Below, piece by piece: positions 34,809 through 43,751 of a stretch of DNA of 64,000 nt. The translations under genes and the position numbers were made by a program. Under the pieces are notes generated by a model, which saw only the letters and a program-made list of their open reading frames with translations, was not told the origin of the DNA and did not search any database. Origin of the DNA: Ignavibacteriales bacterium (GTDB taxonomy: Bacteria; Bacteroidota; Ignavibacteria; Ignavibacteriales; Ignavibacteriaceae); the NCBI GenBank assembly GCA_016707585.1, contig JADJHL010000002.1, positions 186,001-250,000 of the forward strand, in the 5' to 3' direction. Positions within the stretch are counted from its first letter, which is position 1. Every line of letters starts with the position of its first letter.

Positions 34809-34942
34809 ATTGCCACGACTTTCAAGTCGTGGATAAAATTTACAACCAAGTACTTGGCTTTAGCCACATTTAAATAATAATAATGTGGCTAAAGCCAAAT
34901 GTTTTTTATATAGTTTTCCACGAGCTAAAGCTCGTGGCAATA
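34809..34942. repeat. Tripartite palindromic element
   Basis: Three hairpins sit in a row. CCACGACTT/AAGTCGTGG is at 34813-34832. TTGGCTTTAGCCACATT at 34854-34870 pairs with 34882-34898. CCACGAGCT/AGCTCGTGG is at 34918-34937. The outer ends (TTGCCACGA and TCGTGGCAA) also pair with each other. Palindromes of this type are dispersed in Bacteroidetes-group genomes and resemble substrates of IS200-like REP-associated transposases. No transposase is present nearby. Confidence 0.75.
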
Positions 34943-34955
34943 AATAAATCACACT

Positions 34956-34981
34956 CCATCCTTCGACTACGCTCAGGATGG
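34956..34981. repeat. Short inverted repeat CCATCCT/AGGATGG
   Basis: Seven-base arms enclose 12 bases including CTTCGACTACGCTC. It lies between the tripartite element and nadK, 10 bases past the nadK stop. The core is a common dispersed repeat sequence; it may also serve as the nadK terminator. Confidence 0.5.
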
Positions 34982-34990
34982 CAACGGTTT

Positions 34991-35875
34991 TCAATCTTTT
35001 TTAATTCTTAAATCAATTCCCCATAACAATTTATTTCTTAAAGTTTCAAAATAAGTTGTTAGGGATGTGTGAACTAATTTTAACGGGCGATCACTTTTAC
35101 AAATTTTTATTTCTGTTGGAGGAGGAAAATCAAAAACTCTTTGTCCATCACAGCTAACCTGCACTTCTTTGTAAGGCGAATCAGCTTTTATTACTATCTC
35201 CTGTGAACTCGGAAGCACCAGAGGACGAACAGTTAAACTGTGAGGTGATATTGGTGAAAGAGTTATTACATCTGTTTTTGGCGATACAATTGGTCCGCCT
35301 ACTGAAATTGAATATCCTGTTGAGCCAGTTGGAGTTGCAACAATTAAACCATCGGCTGAGAAAGTTGTAACATATTCACCATCAACCCAAATGGTAAGCT
35401 CAATCATTTTAGGCCAGCCGCCTTTATCAATTACAATATCGTTTATTGCATAAAGTTTTTCCGTTTCGTGTCCCATTGCTTCAGCACTAATAACCATTCT
35501 TTCTTCAACGCTGTACTTGCCTTCTTTAAGTTCTTTAATGATCTTATCCATCTGATCGATGTTTGCTTCAACAAGAAATCCCAACTTACCAAGATTAACA
35601 CCAAGCACGGGCTTATCATAAAACTGCGCATTAAATGCAGTTGCAAGCATAGTTCCATCACCACCGATTGAGATTATAAGATCTGCTTTTTCGTAAACCT
35701 CTTTATCATCGGTTACAAAATCATCAAATAGTTCAAGTTTAATTTTGTCTTTATCTTCAGAAAGAGATTTGGTAAGGATGTAATCGAGTTTATTTTTTTT
35801 TAGTTTTGAAATGAAAGATGAGACAACTTCAAAAACATTTTCTTTGGTGATATTTGCAATGATTCCTATTAACAT
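34991..35875 (-). CDS. nadK: NAD kinase
   Basis: NadK phosphorylates NAD to NADP. The family GGDGT motif is in ISIGGDGTMLATA near residue 77, the NDIVIDKG segment near 158 and TPTGSTGYS near 193 (ORF counted from the longest frame). I chose the ATG at 35875, giving about 294 residues starting MLIGIIANITK with GAG upstream, over a TTG 27 bases earlier. It is upstream of the repeat block and divergent from nothing; the polysaccharide genes begin on the same strand further upstream. Confidence 0.94.
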   Translation of the reverse strand: MLIGIIANITKENVFEVVSSFISKLKKNKLDYILTKSLSEDKDKIKLELFDDFVTDDKEVYEKADLIISIGGDGTMLATAFNAQFYDKPVLGVNLGKLGFLVEANIDQMDKIIKELKEGKYSVEERMVISAEAMGHETEKLYAINDIVIDKGGWPKMIELTIWVDGEYVTTFSADGLIVATPTGSTGYSISVGGPIVSPKTDVITLSPISPHSLTVRPLVLPSSQEIVIKADSPYKEVQVSCDGQRVFDFPPPTEIKICKSDRPLKLVHTSLTTYFETLRNKLLWGIDLRIKKD

Positions 35876-35966
35876 ATTTTTCTCAAAGTTGTTTATGTGC
35901 AAGGATAAATTACAATTTTTTAAGGAAAGATATTTTAATGAAATACAGAATTTCGGATTAACAAAA

Positions 35967-37085
35967 TCACTTTTCTCGATTAGTTAATAATCGATTATAG
36001 ACTTCTAAAGTCTGTATTGCTGTTTTTTCAAAAGAAAATTTTTGTCTTTGGGTTTTAGCTTTTAAGATTAGATCATTCCTCAAATCTTTATTAAAAATTA
36101 CAGATTCAATTTTTTCTCTCATATCATCTATCTTAGTTGGATCAAAATAAATTGCCGCATCACCACCAACTTCGGGTAATGAACTTGTATTGCTCATAAC
36201 AACAGGACAATCACAATTCATTGCTTCTAAGGCAGGAATTCCAAATCCTTCATACAGCGTTGGAAAAATAAAGGCAAGTGCATTTGAATAAAGAGTTGCA
36301 AGAGTAACGTCATCAGCACCTTTATGCAGTATTTTATTTTCTAATTCTTTAGAATGAAAAAACTTTTTTTCTTCATTTGTAAAAAGACTGCCCCCAGCAC
36401 AAATCAAAAATAAATCTTTATGTTCTTTAAGTAATGGTTCAACTGAAAGAATAAAATTGTTAAAGTTTTTATAAAAATCTCTGTTGCCAACAAATAGAAT
36501 ATACTTTTCAGGTAAATTCTCTTTTTGATTTATTGAAGCAAGACTTTTATTTATTGAGGCCGCCAGATAAACAACTTCAATTTTTTCAGCAGGAATATTG
36601 TAAAGTTGTATTAAATCATTTTTTGTGCTGTTAGAAATTGCAAGAATCAATCCTGCTTTATTAAGCAAAACTTTTTTATTTTCTAATGTTTTATCGATTG
36701 AATTAATTATCTCAGGATACTTTTCGTGAATCGAATCATAAACCGTTAAAACAAAAGGTTTATTATTTAAATGTTTTAAGAAATATGGATTAAAATATGT
36801 GGGATGAAAAATATCATAATCACCATTTTGCAAAACTTTGTTTGTTGAAAAACGGTTTATGTAATCAAGAATAGTCCTTTTGAAATAGAATTTATGATTG
36901 GGAAAAAACTTCTTTATGTTAAAACTTTTATCTTCATTAATATAAAAGTTGTTTGAGTATTTAAGTGAAAGTTCAGCTTTAACATTTTGTAACTTGTTTA
37001 ATTCTTTGATTAGTTGATAATGATAACGTGAAACGCCGCCAAATTGCTGCTGTACAAAACACTGATGATCGTATAATACTTTCAC
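35967..37085 (-). CDS. Glycosyltransferase family 4 protein
   Basis: This 372-residue GT4 enzyme is predicted to add a sugar to a lipid-linked glycan at the cytoplasmic face. The N-terminal acceptor domain has FGGVSRYHYQLIKEL near residues 15-29. The C-terminal nucleotide-sugar domain has LFVGNRDFYKNF and the EX7E region LYEGFGIPALEAMNCDCPVV near 270-290. It is the last gene of the minus-strand half of the polysaccharide locus, 14 bases after the methyltransferase gene. Sugar and linkage cannot be read. Confidence 0.88.
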   Translation of the reverse strand: MKVLYDHQCFVQQQFGGVSRYHYQLIKELNKLQNVKAELSLKYSNNFYINEDKSFNIKKFFPNHKFYFKRTILDYINRFSTNKVLQNGDYDIFHPTYFNPYFLKHLNNKPFVLTVYDSIHEKYPEIINSIDKTLENKKVLLNKAGLILAISNSTKNDLIQLYNIPAEKIEVVYLAASINKSLASINQKENLPEKYILFVGNRDFYKNFNNFILSVEPLLKEHKDLFLICAGGSLFTNEEKKFFHSKELENKILHKGADDVTLATLYSNALAFIFPTLYEGFGIPALEAMNCDCPVVMSNTSSLPEVGGDAAIYFDPTKIDDMREKIESVIFNKDLRNDLILKAKTQRQKFSFEKTAIQTLEVYNRLLTNREK

Positions 37086-37099
37086 TAAATTCAGCCTCG

Positions 37100-37876
37100 T
37101 TAATATTTTGTATCTATGCTAATATGATCACTGAATGTTTTACTCTTTACAAGTTTCTTAACAATCTGATACAACCCAAAATTCCTTAACTTTTTAATTA
37201 TAACTAATAGAGTATTATTAAATTTTCTTTTAGTTAATATTTGTATACCGTTTACATTATAGTAGTTCAATCCAAATTGCTTTGCTAAAGTATTAAAAGT
37301 CTTTTCTGAGTAAAAAGAAATATGCTGCCCGTGATTAAAACCATAATACCACCATTCTTTAGGATCAGGAATCTCTTGAGGCATTAACTCTGTTGAAAAC
37401 ACTATTGTATCCGTATAACTAATCATTTTTTCTATTTCTTCTTTTGGATCTACAAGATGTTCAAATACTTCAAACGCAGTAAGTAATTCAAATTTAAGAT
37501 CTGATTTTAAATCTTTCTCAAATCCGTTAGCAAATAAATTTTGAGTGTAAGGATCATGCCAATAAAAATCATAACCAACATCTCTCATCAAGCGAGTAAA
37601 AACTCCATACCCGCCTGCATAATCTAAAAAGGATCCATTTTTATTAAAGCAAAAGTAAATAAGCACAGAAAGAACTTTTGAAAAATACATGTTACGATCC
37701 AGCAAACCGGTATCTGAAAGATTGATAGGGCGTGCATAAGCTTCTTTTAGCCAGTAGGGTTCTTCTGTAAATAAAAGCCCACAATTTGCACACTGAAAAT
37801 AATCTACTGAATATTTATGTAACACTAGTGAATTAAAGATTTTTGTTGTTTTATTTTTGCAAACTTTACAGTTCAT
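37100..37876 (-). CDS. SAM-dependent methyltransferase with N-terminal zinc-ribbon
   Basis: This 258-residue protein starts with a zinc-binding CKVCKNK...CANCG motif (residues 3-6 and 28-31). A class I methyltransferase domain follows: FLDYAGGYGVFTRLM near 85-99 is the SAM-binding motif I, and ELLTAFEVFEHLVDP near 127-141 resembles motif II. Proteins of this build often methylate sugars or sugar nucleotides in surface-polysaccharide loci. It lies between two glycosyltransferase genes in the same direction, 14-20 bases from each. Exact target unknown. Confidence 0.82.
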   Translation of the reverse strand: MNCKVCKNKTTKIFNSLVLHKYSVDYFQCANCGLLFTEEPYWLKEAYARPINLSDTGLLDRNMYFSKVLSVLIYFCFNKNGSFLDYAGGYGVFTRLMRDVGYDFYWHDPYTQNLFANGFEKDLKSDLKFELLTAFEVFEHLVDPKEEIEKMISYTDTIVFSTELMPQEIPDPKEWWYYGFNHGQHISFYSEKTFNTLAKQFGLNYYNVNGIQILTKRKFNNTLLVIIKKLRNFGLYQIVKKLVKSKTFSDHISIDTKY

Positions 37877-37896
37877 TAAAATCCTATTTGCAGATA

Positions 37897-39075
37897 TTAT
37901 TTATTCAAAATAAGTTCAAGGTAAGCTTTTAACTGTTCTTTATATTTACTAATTGAATAGTAACTAAATTTATTTCCTGAATTATTGCTTCGAATTTTCA
38001 TTTCAACTTCTGATAAACTTTGAGAACTATCAATTGCTGTTTTTATTGCAGAATCTTCAAACGCTTTAATTATAAATCCAAAATCATCAACATCAATACT
38101 TGCCTCTTTTGTAAGAATTGGAATAAGTCCTCCATTACCACACACGTTCAGAATAGCAGCCCCACCACCTTCTGAACAGGACGGATAAATTACAAAGCCA
38201 CACTTTTGTATTAATTCTTTGAATGTTTGAGAATCAATATTTATAAACCCATAACTTTTAATGTTTGCTGTCTTATACAATTCATTATAATACGCTTCTT
38301 TAAATTCACTTTCATTTTCGATAGGTCCGCAAATATGTAAATTAAGATTGGGTAATGATTTAAAAGTATCTAAAAGCAAATCAAGTCCTTTATGAACTAA
38401 TCCACTACTTCCAAACCATAGATAATTTTTTTTTGCTTCCTTAAAGTTTTTGTTTGCTAATATTTCTTGATAATTAAATAAATGATGAAAAGAGGGTTTA
38501 AGCAAATATATATCTTTACTAAAGTATTTTTGATATGACATTTTAACTTCTTCGTTGCCAAGTAATATCATAGCATCAACAATTGTTGTCTGCTCACTCC
38601 AAGCCTTTTCAACAACTCTACCAGACTTAGTAATCCAAACTCCTTTTTTCTTTTTTACATCTTCGATTCTTAGTAACGAGTTATAGTTTTGCAATAGGAT
38701 ATGCATTCCTGTTCCATAATAAATTCGTTTTATATTCGCTTTTGTTTTAAAATTAAAACTGTTTACAAGCGGTTCGCCAAATCCTATGATCACATCATAC
38801 ATTTTATAATCTATAAAACCTTCATAATTATAGTCTGCTATATCTATAACATAAGAAAGTGAGCGAAAAACATTAGCAATCTCCAATACTTCACTAGAAT
38901 TTGTATGTGATAAATCAATCCCTTTTCTAAAGGGATTGGTTATGTATGAAATTAAAACTCTTTTTGAATGCTGCTCATTATAAAAATTAATTATAGGATG
39001 TTTAAGTACATCTTTTTTTATTAATTGAACGATCTTTTTATAAGCATGAATTGTATTAATTAAATAATAATTCAT
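37897..39075 (-). CDS. Putative glycosyltransferase of the GT-B type
   Basis: This 392-residue protein has a C-terminal nucleotide-sugar domain with YLWFGSSGLVHKGLDLLL near residues 215-232, LHICGPI near 245-251 and a donor-site segment IYPSCSEGGGAAILN near 290-304. The N-terminal domain is poorly conserved by eye. The KGLDLL and SEGG motifs are GT4-like, but the protein is diverged. It abuts the flippase gene, its start being one base after the flippase stop. Confidence 0.75.
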   Translation of the reverse strand: MNYYLINTIHAYKKIVQLIKKDVLKHPIINFYNEQHSKRVLISYITNPFRKGIDLSHTNSSEVLEIANVFRSLSYVIDIADYNYEGFIDYKMYDVIIGFGEPLVNSFNFKTKANIKRIYYGTGMHILLQNYNSLLRIEDVKKKKGVWITKSGRVVEKAWSEQTTIVDAMILLGNEEVKMSYQKYFSKDIYLLKPSFHHLFNYQEILANKNFKEAKKNYLWFGSSGLVHKGLDLLLDTFKSLPNLNLHICGPIENESEFKEAYYNELYKTANIKSYGFINIDSQTFKELIQKCGFVIYPSCSEGGGAAILNVCGNGGLIPILTKEASIDVDDFGFIIKAFEDSAIKTAIDSSQSLSEVEMKIRSNNSGNKFSYYSISKYKEQLKAYLELILNK

Positions 39076-40536
39076 TCAATAATCTTTCTTATTTTCAAAT
39101 GTTTTCTTAAATAAATATCCCATTAATATTATGCTTATAACAAATACAGGTATTGAAAATACATTAAACATATAAATTGAAATAGCAAATAAAATTACCG
39201 GCAAATAAATTTTATATCCATTTATAGATTTGCTTTTATCAATAATCTTATAATGAATAAATGATATCATTATTGGAATTGAGATGAGCGAAGATAATAA
39301 TTTGCCATACACAAGTCCCATAGTATCCCAAAACTTATAACCTAAAATCATAAATCCAATTGTTAAAACAAGACTGATGAACATAAATAATGTTGAATAC
39401 TTTATAAGATTTGAACCTAACATAAAGTAATATGGGATTATTGAAAGAGAATTAATGAAAGCTAAGTATAAAAATATTTTTATTAAGAGAATAGAACTAT
39501 TGTATGTTTCTGTTCCAAGCCATGTTTTAAATATTACGTTTTCAAATGATAACAGTGCACCAAAAATTACAAAACCAAATATCATTACTATCAACTGCAT
39601 TTTGTAATATAGTTGGTTCACTTCTTCATTTCGTTCTGTTTTTCCAGACACTTTAGGAAAAACCCAACCTACAGATGCTGTTAAAATTGAGTGAACTTGT
39701 GATCCTATATTAGAGGCAAGTGCATAGTAAGCTAAAAAAATTGGGCCAGCTAAAGTTATTACAAAAAGTCGATCAATGTGTCCTGCAATTACTCCAAGTA
39801 TCGATTGTATCCAGGACCAGGAACTGAATCCAAATATTTCTTGCAAAGTGCTTTTTTTAATTAAAGGAATAAATGATATTTCTTTAAACTTTGATTTAAT
39901 AAACAATATCTCAAATAAAACGATAACGAAGGAAATAATAGCACTTACAACAAATATTTCCGTAAGAAAATATCCAATATAAACGATAACAACTTGTGAT
40001 AGTATTAAAAGAAGCTTTGAAGTTATAGATATTTTAGCCGATGAATCATATTGCTCATAACCCTTAAATACCGAAAGTAAAACCTGCTCCACTTGCTTTA
40101 ATCCAAATACTACACTACCTAATTGGATAGCAAAAAAAGTAACTAACAGATCAGCTCCATCAAGGTTAAAAAAGTTATATGCCTTAAGTAAAAAAGCAAA
40201 GCAATTACCCAGGATAATAAATACTATTAGCGAAATAAGACTTAAAGCAAATACTGAATTAACAATACGGTTAAGATTAATTGTGTCATTTAGTGATTTA
40301 TATTTTGATACAAATTTTATTGCTGCATCTCCTAGCCCCATATTAAAAATCCCTATGCTAGCAATTATTGAATTAACAAACATCCAGATTCCATACTCAC
40401 TTGGTCCAATTTTCTTAATAAAAAAAGGGGTGAAGAGAAGCATTAAGAAGGGCATTATAAGAATATCAGCAACATTCCAAACAGAATTAATAAATTCCTT
40501 TCTTTTAATAATGGATTTTAGATAGCTCAAATTCAT
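39076..40536 (-). CDS. Polysaccharide flippase (Wzx/MOP superfamily)
   Basis: This 486-residue membrane protein with about 12-14 hydrophobic helices is a flippase of the MOP superfamily. The N-terminal LLFTPFFIKKIGPSEYGIW near residues 34-52 is typical of Wzx-type translocases. Such proteins move lipid-linked repeat units across the cytoplasmic membrane. It sits at the centre of the locus between glycosyltransferase genes. No Wzy polymerase gene is obvious beside it, so either the unit is transferred singly or the polymerase lies elsewhere. Confidence 0.85.
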   Translation of the reverse strand: MNLSYLKSIIKRKEFINSVWNVADILIMPFLMLLFTPFFIKKIGPSEYGIWMFVNSIIASIGIFNMGLGDAAIKFVSKYKSLNDTINLNRIVNSVFALSLISLIVFIILGNCFAFLLKAYNFFNLDGADLLVTFFAIQLGSVVFGLKQVEQVLLSVFKGYEQYDSSAKISITSKLLLILSQVVIVYIGYFLTEIFVVSAIISFVIVLFEILFIKSKFKEISFIPLIKKSTLQEIFGFSSWSWIQSILGVIAGHIDRLFVITLAGPIFLAYYALASNIGSQVHSILTASVGWVFPKVSGKTERNEEVNQLYYKMQLIVMIFGFVIFGALLSFENVIFKTWLGTETYNSSILLIKIFLYLAFINSLSIIPYYFMLGSNLIKYSTLFMFISLVLTIGFMILGYKFWDTMGLVYGKLLSSLISIPIMISFIHYKIIDKSKSINGYKIYLPVILFAISIYMFNVFSIPVFVISIILMGYLFKKTFENKKDY

Positions 40537-40580
40537 ACGATTGAAGAATCCCGCGAAACCTTTAAATATTTAGTCAATAA

Positions 40581-41387
40581 TCAACTCCATTTTATCTTAC
40601 GCCACATTTTTACAATGATGTTTAAATCAAATAAATTGATTATTCTCTTAAGTCTAGTTCTTAATATTCTTAAATAATAATTTATTCTTGCTTTTATATC
40701 CCAAAGATTATGCTCAATTAAAATTTGTTTTGTTTCGTGGACAGATTTTATTTCATTGGCCCAAGAAGCTCCACCTGCATTCATCACAACCAGTGATTTA
40801 CTATTTAGATATGTCGCCCTAAAGGTTGAATTAGAAATGTGTTTATTCAATCTAACTGCCAGATCAAAATCCATTGCATATCTGTAATTAGTATTAAATA
40901 CACCTATCATTTTATAAATATCTTTTCTTAAAAACATTGTTGGATGATTATAGGGCATAGCCTTTCTTACATCACACAATAAAGGTTTCCGTATGTTTGA
41001 GCCATAAAGAGCATCCTTAAAAATAATATTGCCATGTACAAATAAAACATTCGATTTACTAAATTCATTAACAACCAGTTCAAATACATCTTCTGAATAA
41101 TACTCATCATCACTATTTAATATAGCTAATATTTCCCCACTCGCTGCGTTTATTCCTTTGTTAAAAGCGTCCGAAATTCCATCATCTTTCTCTGAAATAA
41201 TACGTAAATTATCGAGCATATTTTTTGAGAGATATGCATCTTTAATTATTCTTAATGTTTGATCAGTGCTGATATTATCGATTACAATATGTTCATAATT
41301 TTTATAACTCTGTTTTAGCACTGAGTTAACACAATCATTTACTGTTTTTTCAGAATTATAAGTTGGTGTAATAATTGAAATTTTCAT
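40581..41387 (-). CDS. Glycosyltransferase family 2 protein
   Basis: This GT2 enzyme has the N-terminal SIITPTYNSEKTV nucleotide-binding strand, IVIDNISTDQT and the DXD-like site ILNSDDEYY near residue 98 of the chosen form. The acceptor-side AMDFDLAVRLNK segment is also typical. I placed the start at ATG 41387 because the protein then begins MKISIITPTYN, the usual N terminus; an upstream start at 41420 adds 11 residues. It is divergent from the GT4 gene at 41522, so the region between holds promoters for both halves of the locus. Confidence 0.86.
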   Translation of the reverse strand: MKISIITPTYNSEKTVNDCVNSVLKQSYKNYEHIVIDNISTDQTLRIIKDAYLSKNMLDNLRIISEKDDGISDAFNKGINAASGEILAILNSDDEYYSEDVFELVVNEFSKSNVLFVHGNIIFKDALYGSNIRKPLLCDVRKAMPYNHPTMFLRKDIYKMIGVFNTNYRYAMDFDLAVRLNKHISNSTFRATYLNSKSLVVMNAGGASWANEIKSVHETKQILIEHNLWDIKARINYYLRILRTRLKRIINLFDLNIIVKMWRKIKWS

Positions 41388-41521
41388 TAGTACAGAAAGT
41401 TTGATAATCTTTTTGATCAATTATCTGAAGTATTTAATCAATACAAAATTATTAAATGTGATAATTAATTTTTATTTAAGTTTTGAACAAATATAATTCA
41501 TTTTAATTAGAATAAGTTTAA

Positions 41522-42628
41522 GTGAGCACGACTAAATTTGACATTACTATTGATGCTCGAATGATTAATCATTCCGGTATCGGTACTTACATTAAAAATT
41601 TGATCCCTAATCTTGCAGACCATTATAAGCTTGCTGTTTTAGGCAACAAAAATATTTTAGCAACTTTTATATGGGCGAAAAAAGTAAAAATTGTTGATGC
41701 TAATTATCCAATTTATTCGATTAGCGAACAAATAAATTTACCCAAAGATATTCCTTATTGCAGGATTTTTATCTCGCCCCACTATAATATTCCAATAGCA
41801 AGAATTTTGGCGGATAAAAGAATGGTAGTTGTTCATGATGTCAATCATCTTGTAGATTTTAATAAAATATCCTTTTTCAAAAAGATTTATGCCAGGTATA
41901 TGATTTCTGCAGCAGTAAAGAAATCAGACAAAGTATTAACTGATTCTAATTTTTCTAAATCAGAAATTAGTAAATATATAATTGCAAATAGTAAAGAAAT
42001 AAAAATTGTTCATTGTTCTATAGATGGCGAACAAATTGTTGCATCTTTAAATATATACTTTCTTGCATTGATTAAAAATAAATATAGGCTACCTCAAAAT
42101 TATTTTCTCTACGTGGGCAGTATAAAGAGGCATAAAAACTTACTTTCAGTTTTAAAAGCATTTAAAATATTAAAAGATAAACATTCTAATTTTCAACTGG
42201 TTTTAATTGGATTAAAGTATAATGAATTTTTAAGTGAATCTGATTTTGAAGGACTTAGAGAAAATGTTTTTGTGCCGGGATTTATTCCTGATGAAGATTT
42301 ACCAGGATTTTATGCAAATGCTTTGTCTCTAGTTTTTTCATCTTATTATGAGGGTTTTGGCTTACCACCATTAGAGGCAATGAGTTGTGGATGTCCAGTT
42401 CTTTCAAGCAATGCAAGCTCACTACCTGAAGTTTGTGGTGATGCTGCTTTATACTTTAATCCATACAAGGTTGATGAAATTGTTACTGCCATGCAAAAAA
42501 TTATTGAAGACAAAAACATTGCCAAAGATATGATAGTTAAGGGAAATGAAAATATTAAAAGATTTAGCAGAAGTATTTTTAATGAAAATATTAAAAAAGA
42601 AATTGATGAATTAATTTTTAGTAAATGA
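41522..42628 (+). CDS. Glycosyltransferase family 4 protein
   Basis: This 368-residue GT4 enzyme has N-terminal ARMINHSGIGTYIKNLIP near residues 12-29. Its C-terminal domain contains LYVGSIKRHKNLLSVLKAF near 197-215 and the donor-site SYYEGFGLPPLEAMSCGCPV. The start is GTG at 41522 with no evident ribosome site; an alternative cannot be excluded, but this one gives the standard first strand. It is closely related in build to the GT4 at 36-37 kb, and is followed after four bases by another GT4 gene. Confidence 0.86.
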   Translation: MSTTKFDITIDARMINHSGIGTYIKNLIPNLADHYKLAVLGNKNILATFIWAKKVKIVDANYPIYSISEQINLPKDIPYCRIFISPHYNIPIARILADKRMVVVHDVNHLVDFNKISFFKKIYARYMISAAVKKSDKVLTDSNFSKSEISKYIIANSKEIKIVHCSIDGEQIVASLNIYFLALIKNKYRLPQNYFLYVGSIKRHKNLLSVLKAFKILKDKHSNFQLVLIGLKYNEFLSESDFEGLRENVFVPGFIPDEDLPGFYANALSLVFSSYYEGFGLPPLEAMSCGCPVLSSNASSLPEVCGDAALYFNPYKVDEIVTAMQKIIEDKNIAKDMIVKGNENIKRFSRSIFNENIKKEIDELIFSK

Positions 42629-42632
42629 TATT

Positions 42633-43751
42633 ATGAAACTTGCAATTGTACATGAGTGGCTTGTAAATTATGCCGGATCTGAAAGATGTGTTGAATCATT
42701 TACTAACATCTGGCCTGATTCTACTGTTTATACTTTAGTTGATTTTCTTGATGAGGAGCAGCGAGCTATCATTTTAAAAGGTAAAAAGGCAAAAACTTCT
42801 TTCATTCAACATATGCCTAATGCCAAGACTAAGCACAGATATTATCTTCCTCTATTTCCAACGGCTGTAGAGCGATTTAATTTATCTGATTATAGTGTTG
42901 TGATTTCTAGCTCACACGCTGTTGCAAAGGGTGTTAAAACAAATAAAAAACAATTACATATAAGTTATTGTTATTCACCTATGAGATACGCCTGGGATAA
43001 TGCCGAGGAATATCTTACCGGCTTTAAAGGCAAAGTTGCAAAATTATTTATTAATTATTTGAGAAGATGGGATCTGAAATCTTCTAAAAATCCTGATTAT
43101 ATCGTTGGAATTTCTAATTATATCAAAGAAAAAATTAAACGAATTTACAATCGCGATGCTGATGTAATCTATCCGCCTGTTGATACAGATAAATTTCCGT
43201 TAGAATTAAATAAAGAAGATTATTATTTAGCCGCCTCAAGATTAGTTCCGTATAAAAAAATTGATTTAATTGTTGATGCTTTTGCCAATATGCTTGATAA
43301 AAAACTTATTGTTGTAGGTAGTGGACCAGAAAAGGAAAAAATCTTAAGTAAAGCAACTCCTAATGTTGATGTTATTGGTTACCAGGATTTTGAAAGTTTA
43401 AAAACTTATATGCAAAAAGCCAAAGCATTTGTTTTTGCTGCAGAAGAAGATTTTGGAATTGTTGTAGTGGAGGCAATGGCTTGCGGCACGCCTGTTATAG
43501 CATTTAAAAAAGGGGGAGCATCAGAAACTGTTGTTGATGGTAAGACAGGAATTCTTTTTCCCGAACAAACTAGTGAATCAATAATTGAGGCTATAAAAAA
43601 GTTTGAACAAATTAGTAGTAATTTAAATTATTCAGAAATTAGCAAGCACGCAGACAAATTTAGCAGAGAAAAATTTGAACAAAATGTAAAAGCATACGTT
43701 GATGAAAAATCAAAAATCTTTTTCCAATCAAAACAAAAAACCCCAAAATGA
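42633..43751 (+). CDS. Glycosyltransferase family 4 protein, WbaZ-like
   Basis: This 372-residue GT4 enzyme begins MKLAIVHEWLVNYAGSERC, with the WLVNYAGSER signature shared with WbaZ-like mannosyltransferases. It continues with SYCYSPMRYAWDN near residues 110-122. The donor domain contains VVVEAMACGTPVIAFKKGGASE near 282-303. A mannosyl transfer is suggested by subfamily resemblance, not proven. The gene overlaps the sugar transferase gene by four bases (ATGA), so it is coupled to the initiating enzyme. Confidence 0.85.
   Translation: MKLAIVHEWLVNYAGSERCVESFTNIWPDSTVYTLVDFLDEEQRAIILKGKKAKTSFIQHMPNAKTKHRYYLPLFPTAVERFNLSDYSVVISSSHAVAKGVKTNKKQLHISYCYSPMRYAWDNAEEYLTGFKGKVAKLFINYLRRWDLKSSKNPDYIVGISNYIKEKIKRIYNRDADVIYPPVDTDKFPLELNKEDYYLAASRLVPYKKIDLIVDAFANMLDKKLIVVGSGPEKEKILSKATPNVDVIGYQDFESLKTYMQKAKAFVFAAEEDFGIVVVEAMACGTPVIAFKKGGASETVVDGKTGILFPEQTSESIIEAIKKFEQISSNLNYSEISKHADKFSREKFEQNVKAYVDEKSKIFFQSKQKTPK

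Noticed and set aside
34800..34990. CRISPR array
   Set aside because: The repeats are palindromic pairs of different sequence with unequal spacing, not direct repeats with constant spacers, and no cas gene except a Cas4-like DUF2779 protein 17 kb away is present.
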